Below, in pieces: positions 60,914-64,000 of a stretch of 64,000 nucleotides of DNA. Within the stretch, counting starts at the first letter, position 1, and each line of letters starts with the position of its first letter. The DNA comes from an uncultured Anaerolineales bacterium. GTDB taxonomy: Bacteria > Chloroflexota > Anaerolineae > Anaerolineales > UBA4823. The notes beneath the pieces are model-generated. The model saw only the letters and a list, made by a program, of their open reading frames with translations. It ran no database searches and was not told where the DNA came from. The translations under genes and the position numbers were made by a program. The stretch covers positions 27,030-91,029 of the forward strand of contig CALFWB010000059.1 in the NCBI GenBank assembly GCA_937928795.1, in the 5' to 3' direction.

Positions 60914-61690
60914 ATGTCTAAGTTCTCACCCTTAGAACCCAAAAAAGCCTCAGAAAACTACGCCATTCGTCACAGCGAACCCCTCCGCTATCAAGTTCGC
61001 AAAGCTATTTTAGATTTTCTTGAACAAAGAAATTACTCTGTCGGTGACAAAATCCCTTCAGAGCAGGAATTGATGGACCTTCTCAACGTCAGTCGTTCAA
61101 CGCTGAGGGAAGGCCTACAACTTCTTGAGCAGGAACGTGTCCTAATTACAAAACACGGCCTTGGCCGTTATCTTGCCTCGACCCCAAAAGACCTGAAATT
61201 CGATATCAATGAGCTGTTGAGCGTTACCGAAATGCTTGCCAATTATGGCATTCAAGTTAAGACTCATCTTCTTAGCAGTGAAACTATCCCCGCCGATAAC
61301 GAACTTGCCAATTACCTAGACGTTCCGTTGGGAGAACCGATTATCGCTATCGAACGAATTCGCTACGCCGAAGCAATCCCGGTGATTTACGCAATTGACT
61401 ATATTCCCAATAAAAAAATCCCAGGTCTTATTGACCCAAAAGAATTTGAAGGCTCCCTATTTGCGCTTTTAGAGACAAGATGGGGACTGAAATTGGACTA
61501 CTCTATAGCGACCCTGCGGGTCGTTTTATCCGAGGGACATATCCCGAAAACTGCTGTTGTCGATCCCCATCTGCCATGGGTTCTGTTGGAGCAAGTGAAT
61601 TACACCGAGCAAGGTGAGCCGATCATCTTTTCACGCGATTATCACCGCAGTGATTACATCGAGTTCCATGTAAAGCGGTTTCGGCGCTAG
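60914..61690 (+). CDS. GntR family transcriptional regulator (HutC/UTRA type)
   Basis: A 258-residue regulator. The winged-helix domain (about 25-95) has the block KIPSEQELMDLLNVSRSTLREGLQLLEQE, and the C-terminal UTRA-like effector domain (about 105-255) includes GEPIIAIERIRYAEAIPVIYAIDYIP and the final EPIIFSRDYHRSDYIEF. Such regulators bind sugar phosphates or other metabolites and usually repress a neighbouring catabolic operon. It is followed by the aminotransferase and GH4 genes on the same strand, with a 25-base gap. No Shine-Dalgarno sequence is visible because the GATGACC repeat occupies the site. Confidence 0.88.
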   Translation: MSKFSPLEPKKASENYAIRHSEPLRYQVRKAILDFLEQRNYSVGDKIPSEQELMDLLNVSRSTLREGLQLLEQERVLITKHGLGRYLASTPKDLKFDINELLSVTEMLANYGIQVKTHLLSSETIPADNELANYLDVPLGEPIIAIERIRYAEAIPVIYAIDYIPNKKIPGLIDPKEFEGSLFALLETRWGLKLDYSIATLRVVLSEGHIPKTAVVDPHLPWVLLEQVNYTEQGEPIIFSRDYHRSDYIEFHVKRFRR

Positions 61691-61715
61691 ATTTCTATTT
61701 CACAAGGAAGCAACA

Positions 61716-62843
61716 ATGAACAAACCCATCATTCGTATTCCAGCAGAAGACCTAACCCGACAGTATCAGCAAATCCGCTGGGAAATCGCAGCCGCTATTG
61801 ACACCGTTCTGCCGAGCGGTAAATATACATTGGGCCCAATTCTAGAACAGTTTGAGCATGAATTTGCTGAATACTGTGGGGCGAAATATGCCATCGGGAT
61901 CAGTAACGGCACAGAAGCACTCCATCTAGCCTTGTTAGCTTTGGGGGTTGGCCCAGGGGACGAAGTCATCACCCAAGCAAACACATATGTTGCTACCGCC
62001 TTTGCGGTCAACTACTGTGGGGCAACACCTGTTTTTGTGGACATTGAGCCGCAATATTCAAATATTGACGTTAAAAAAATTGAGGAGAAAATAACCGCCA
62101 AGACAAAAGTGATCATTCCGGTCCACATTTACGGCCATCCCGTAGATATGGACCCCTTGATCGAATTAGCTAGAAAATATCATCTCAAAGTGCTCGAAGA
62201 TGCATCGCACGCCCACGGGGCGACGTACAAGGGAAAGCGAAGCGGTGGTTTGGCAGATGCGGCTGCATTCAGCTTCTATCCCTCAAAGGTGCTGGGAGCT
62301 TATGGGGATGCAGGTGCGATCGTAACCAATGACGATGAATTGAATCATCGCCTGAGAGTGTTGCGTTATATGGGGCAAGAAGTGAAACACACCCATCTTG
62401 AAATTGGCTATCAGCAGCGCCTTGATCCCATTCAGGCTGCTGTTCTGCGCGTCAAACTGCGCCATCTAGATTTTTGGATTGAGAAGCGGCGCCACATTGC
62501 CTCTCTCTACAATCAGCTTCTGCAAGATTTACCCATTGAAATCCCACAAGAAGCAGAATGGGCATACCATGTCTATTACCTCTACACCATACGGTGCAAT
62601 GAGAGGGATCAATTAGCCGAATTCCTTGCCCAAAAAGGGATAGAAACTCAGAAAATCTATCATACGCCGGTTCCCCTTCAACCTTGTTACCGATACTTAG
62701 CCTATCAACCGCAAGATATACCCATTGCTTACGATTATGCAAATAAGTTACTTAACCTACCTTTGTTTCCAGAAATGAACGATGAAGAAGTCCATCTGGT
62801 TTCTCAGGCAATCCATGATTTCTATAGGGGGAAAGGACAATGA
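61716..62843 (+). CDS. DegT/DnrJ/EryC1/StrS family aminotransferase
   Basis: A 375-residue PLP-dependent sugar aminotransferase of the DegT/AHBA type. Ser-Asn-Gly in YAIGISNGTEALHLALLALG anchors the cofactor phosphate, DASHAHGATYKGKRSGG holds the pyridine-contacting Asp, and the Schiff-base Lys is in FSFYPSKVLGAYGDAGA. These enzymes usually make amino sugars from keto sugars. AAGGAAGCAAC lies before the ATG. It overlaps the GH4 gene by four bases, so the two are translationally coupled. The sugar cannot be named. Confidence 0.9.
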   Translation: MNKPIIRIPAEDLTRQYQQIRWEIAAAIDTVLPSGKYTLGPILEQFEHEFAEYCGAKYAIGISNGTEALHLALLALGVGPGDEVITQANTYVATAFAVNYCGATPVFVDIEPQYSNIDVKKIEEKITAKTKVIIPVHIYGHPVDMDPLIELARKYHLKVLEDASHAHGATYKGKRSGGLADAAAFSFYPSKVLGAYGDAGAIVTNDDELNHRLRVLRYMGQEVKHTHLEIGYQQRLDPIQAAVLRVKLRHLDFWIEKRRHIASLYNQLLQDLPIEIPQEAEWAYHVYYLYTIRCNERDQLAEFLAQKGIETQKIYHTPVPLQPCYRYLAYQPQDIPIAYDYANKLLNLPLFPEMNDEEVHLVSQAIHDFYRGKGQ

Positions 62844-64000
62844 CTCGAATCAAGTTGACCATCCTGGGTGGTAGTGCTTTAGCAACGCCCGTTCTTTTCG
62901 AGGCGATGGGCAAGAAAGGTGCTCAGGCTAGCTATGATGTTGTCTTGCATGGGAGAGATACGGAAAGACTAGAACTGGTTCAGCGCGTGTCAGAAGCAAT
63001 CGTTTCAAAGTACCCGAATTTAGATATTCGCCTTTCCTACACCGCCGAAATAGCGGAAGCCCTAGAAGGAGCAGATTTCTGCCTTAATCAAATTCGTGTT
63101 GGGGGGTTAGAAGGACGCGCTTATGATGAGACCTTTCCGCGGCGCTTTGGCATTCCAGGTGAGGAGACTGTTGGGCCGGGTGGGTTCAGTAATTCTCTCA
63201 GAGGCATACCCAAGGTGCTTGAAATCGCTAGGGTGATGGAGAAAGTCTGTCCAGAGGTCACGATCTTAAACCTAACCAATCCAAGCAGCATTATCCAATA
63301 TGCTATTCGGCGTTACACCAACTTGCGAGTGATTGGCACCTGTGATTCGCCTGTATCTCTAATGGAGCTCTTAGCTAAATACCTTGGTCAGCCAACCATA
63401 CATTTGCAATTCTCGATCTCGGGGATGCATCATTTTAGCTGGATCCCCTCGATTCTCGATCAATCCGGCAATGAAAGAATCTATGATGTTCTGGAACGGT
63501 TAGAGGAAATCCCTAAAATTGGGGTTGATCCTGAATTGGTCAGGGCGATGGGTGTCATCCCAGGGCCTTACCTCAAGTATTACTTTCATCCCGATCGGGT
63601 TTTAGCAGAGACGGAGGGCCGCACGATTCGAGCCTATCAATTGATGTCCCTTTCCGATCAAATTCTGGCGGCCTACCGCAAATGGAAACCCGGCGAATCG
63701 ACAGAAATGCTCAACCAGCGCGGGGCGGTATGGTATGACAAAATCGTTGCTCCAGCCCTAATCGCTTTTGCTGAAAAACAAAGTGTGGAACTGGTGCTTT
63801 CCATTGATAATCAAAACTACTTGCCCTTCTTGCCCCCCGAAGCCATTGTTGAGCTACCAGTAAAAATCGAGAACGGACGGATTGCGGGAGCGCGACCCGC
63901 TCATCTTCCTCAATTCGTTCAAGCTCTCACATCGCAAAATTGTGCTTATGAAATGCTCGCCGCTGAAGCTATTGCCGAAGGCAATCGTCAAAAGGCGCTC
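62840..64000 (+). CDS. Family 4 glycoside hydrolase, partial
   Basis: A GH4 enzyme of which 387 residues are visible; the frame is open to the window end. GH4 uses NAD and a divalent metal with a redox-assisted elimination mechanism. The N-terminus LTILGGSALATPVLFEAM is the NAD-binding loop. The block GGLEGRAYDETFPRRFGIPG resembles 6-phospho-beta-glucosidases. The metal/active-site Cys is in VIGTCDSPVSL and the His in ISGMHHFSW. ATG at 62840 overlaps the aminotransferase stop. The combination with a sugar aminotransferase and a GntR regulator suggests a specialised sugar pathway; the substrate is unknown. The ORF track omits it because it runs off the window. Confidence 0.88.
   Translation, partial: MTRIKLTILGGSALATPVLFEAMGKKGAQASYDVVLHGRDTERLELVQRVSEAIVSKYPNLDIRLSYTAEIAEALEGADFCLNQIRVGGLEGRAYDETFPRRFGIPGEETVGPGGFSNSLRGIPKVLEIARVMEKVCPEVTILNLTNPSSIIQYAIRRYTNLRVIGTCDSPVSLMELLAKYLGQPTIHLQFSISGMHHFSWIPSILDQSGNERIYDVLERLEEIPKIGVDPELVRAMGVIPGPYLKYYFHPDRVLAETEGRTIRAYQLMSLSDQILAAYRKWKPGESTEMLNQRGAVWYDKIVAPALIAFAEKQSVELVLSIDNQNYLPFLPPEAIVELPVKIENGRIAGARPAHLPQFVQALTSQNCAYEMLAAEAIAEGNRQKAL

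Noticed and set aside
1-64000. Prophage, transposase, toxin-antitoxin or defence island
   Set aside because: No integrase, transposase, restriction, toxin or phage structural gene was recognised in the ORFs or spacers.

Overview
The window looks like a chromosomal segment of a member of the Chloroflexota, most likely class Anaerolineae. The basis is indirect. There is dense fatty-acyl-CoA and carboxylase metabolism, an acyl-CoA carboxylase split into separate subunits, a very large two-part polytopic glycosyltransferase-like protein, Pro/Thr-rich linkers on secreted proteins, and two secreted enzymes ending in a hydrophobic Pro-containing tail. Peptidoglycan genes (murJ, murI) are present. 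No rRNA, CRISPR array, phage module or transposase gene was seen, and gene density is high with many ATGA or few-base overlaps. GC content looks moderate, by eye only.

Layout. 1-0.6 kb: the end of a CoA-transferase B subunit. 0.8-6.3 kb (minus): a co-directional run of an ABC-2 exporter (ATPase and two permeases), an O6-alkylguanine methyltransferase, a 3-oxoadipyl-CoA-type thiolase and an ornithine cyclodeaminase-family enzyme. 6.6-12.3 kb: a coiled-coil protein of unknown function, murJ, a DUF212 phosphatase-like protein, an xseB/membrane protein/xseA operon and a HIT hydrolase. 12.4-16.1 kb: an operon of acetoacetyl-CoA thiolase, 3-hydroxyacyl-CoA dehydrogenase and a GMC oxidoreductase with a ferredoxin-like cysteine cluster. 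16.1-20.0 kb (minus): gatC-gatA-gatB and a CBS protein. 20.2-27.4 kb: acyl-CoA dehydrogenase, a 1521-residue membrane protein, an alcohol dehydrogenase-family oxidoreductase and a small membrane protein. 27.4-32.5 kb: a split acyl-CoA carboxylase (carboxyltransferase, biotin carboxylase, biotin carrier) with an inserted alpha/beta hydrolase, then a CYTH protein.

32.5-44.3 kb: murI, rplS, tRNA-Glu, cysH, alkaline phosphatase, an HtrA-like protease, purH, a response regulator fused to a TadZ/CpaE-like ATPase, a probable inverted-repeat element, an XPB-associated-domain protein, a lipid kinase and a DUF429 protein. 44.8-52.1 kb: pyrroline-5-carboxylate dehydrogenase, a complete CoA-transferase A/B pair, a CPBP protease, an LctP-type permease and galK. 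52.1-60.1 kb (minus): mutS2, a 1443-residue subtilase and a WD40 protein. 60.3-64 kb: a 49-residue Flp-type pilin too short for the ORF track, tRNA-Val, and a GntR regulator/DegT aminotransferase/GH4 glycosidase operon cut by the window end.

Functionally, the thiolases, dehydrogenases, CoA-transferases and acyl-CoA carboxylase could together activate and beta-oxidise short or branched acyl-CoAs and carboxylate propionyl-CoA; this is inference from co-location. The clearest structures not explained by genes are a miniature inverted-repeat element family (two 77-78 bp copies with 9-bp target duplications, plus a third related hairpin) and a 287-bp spacer bounded by 19-bp inverted repeats. I did not find an obvious large undescribed defence or biosynthetic system. 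The best leads are the orphan regulator-TadZ protein with the Flp pilin micro-gene, the C-terminal tail motif, the membrane protein inside the exonuclease VII operon, and the Fe-S-like GMC oxidoreductase in a beta-oxidation operon.
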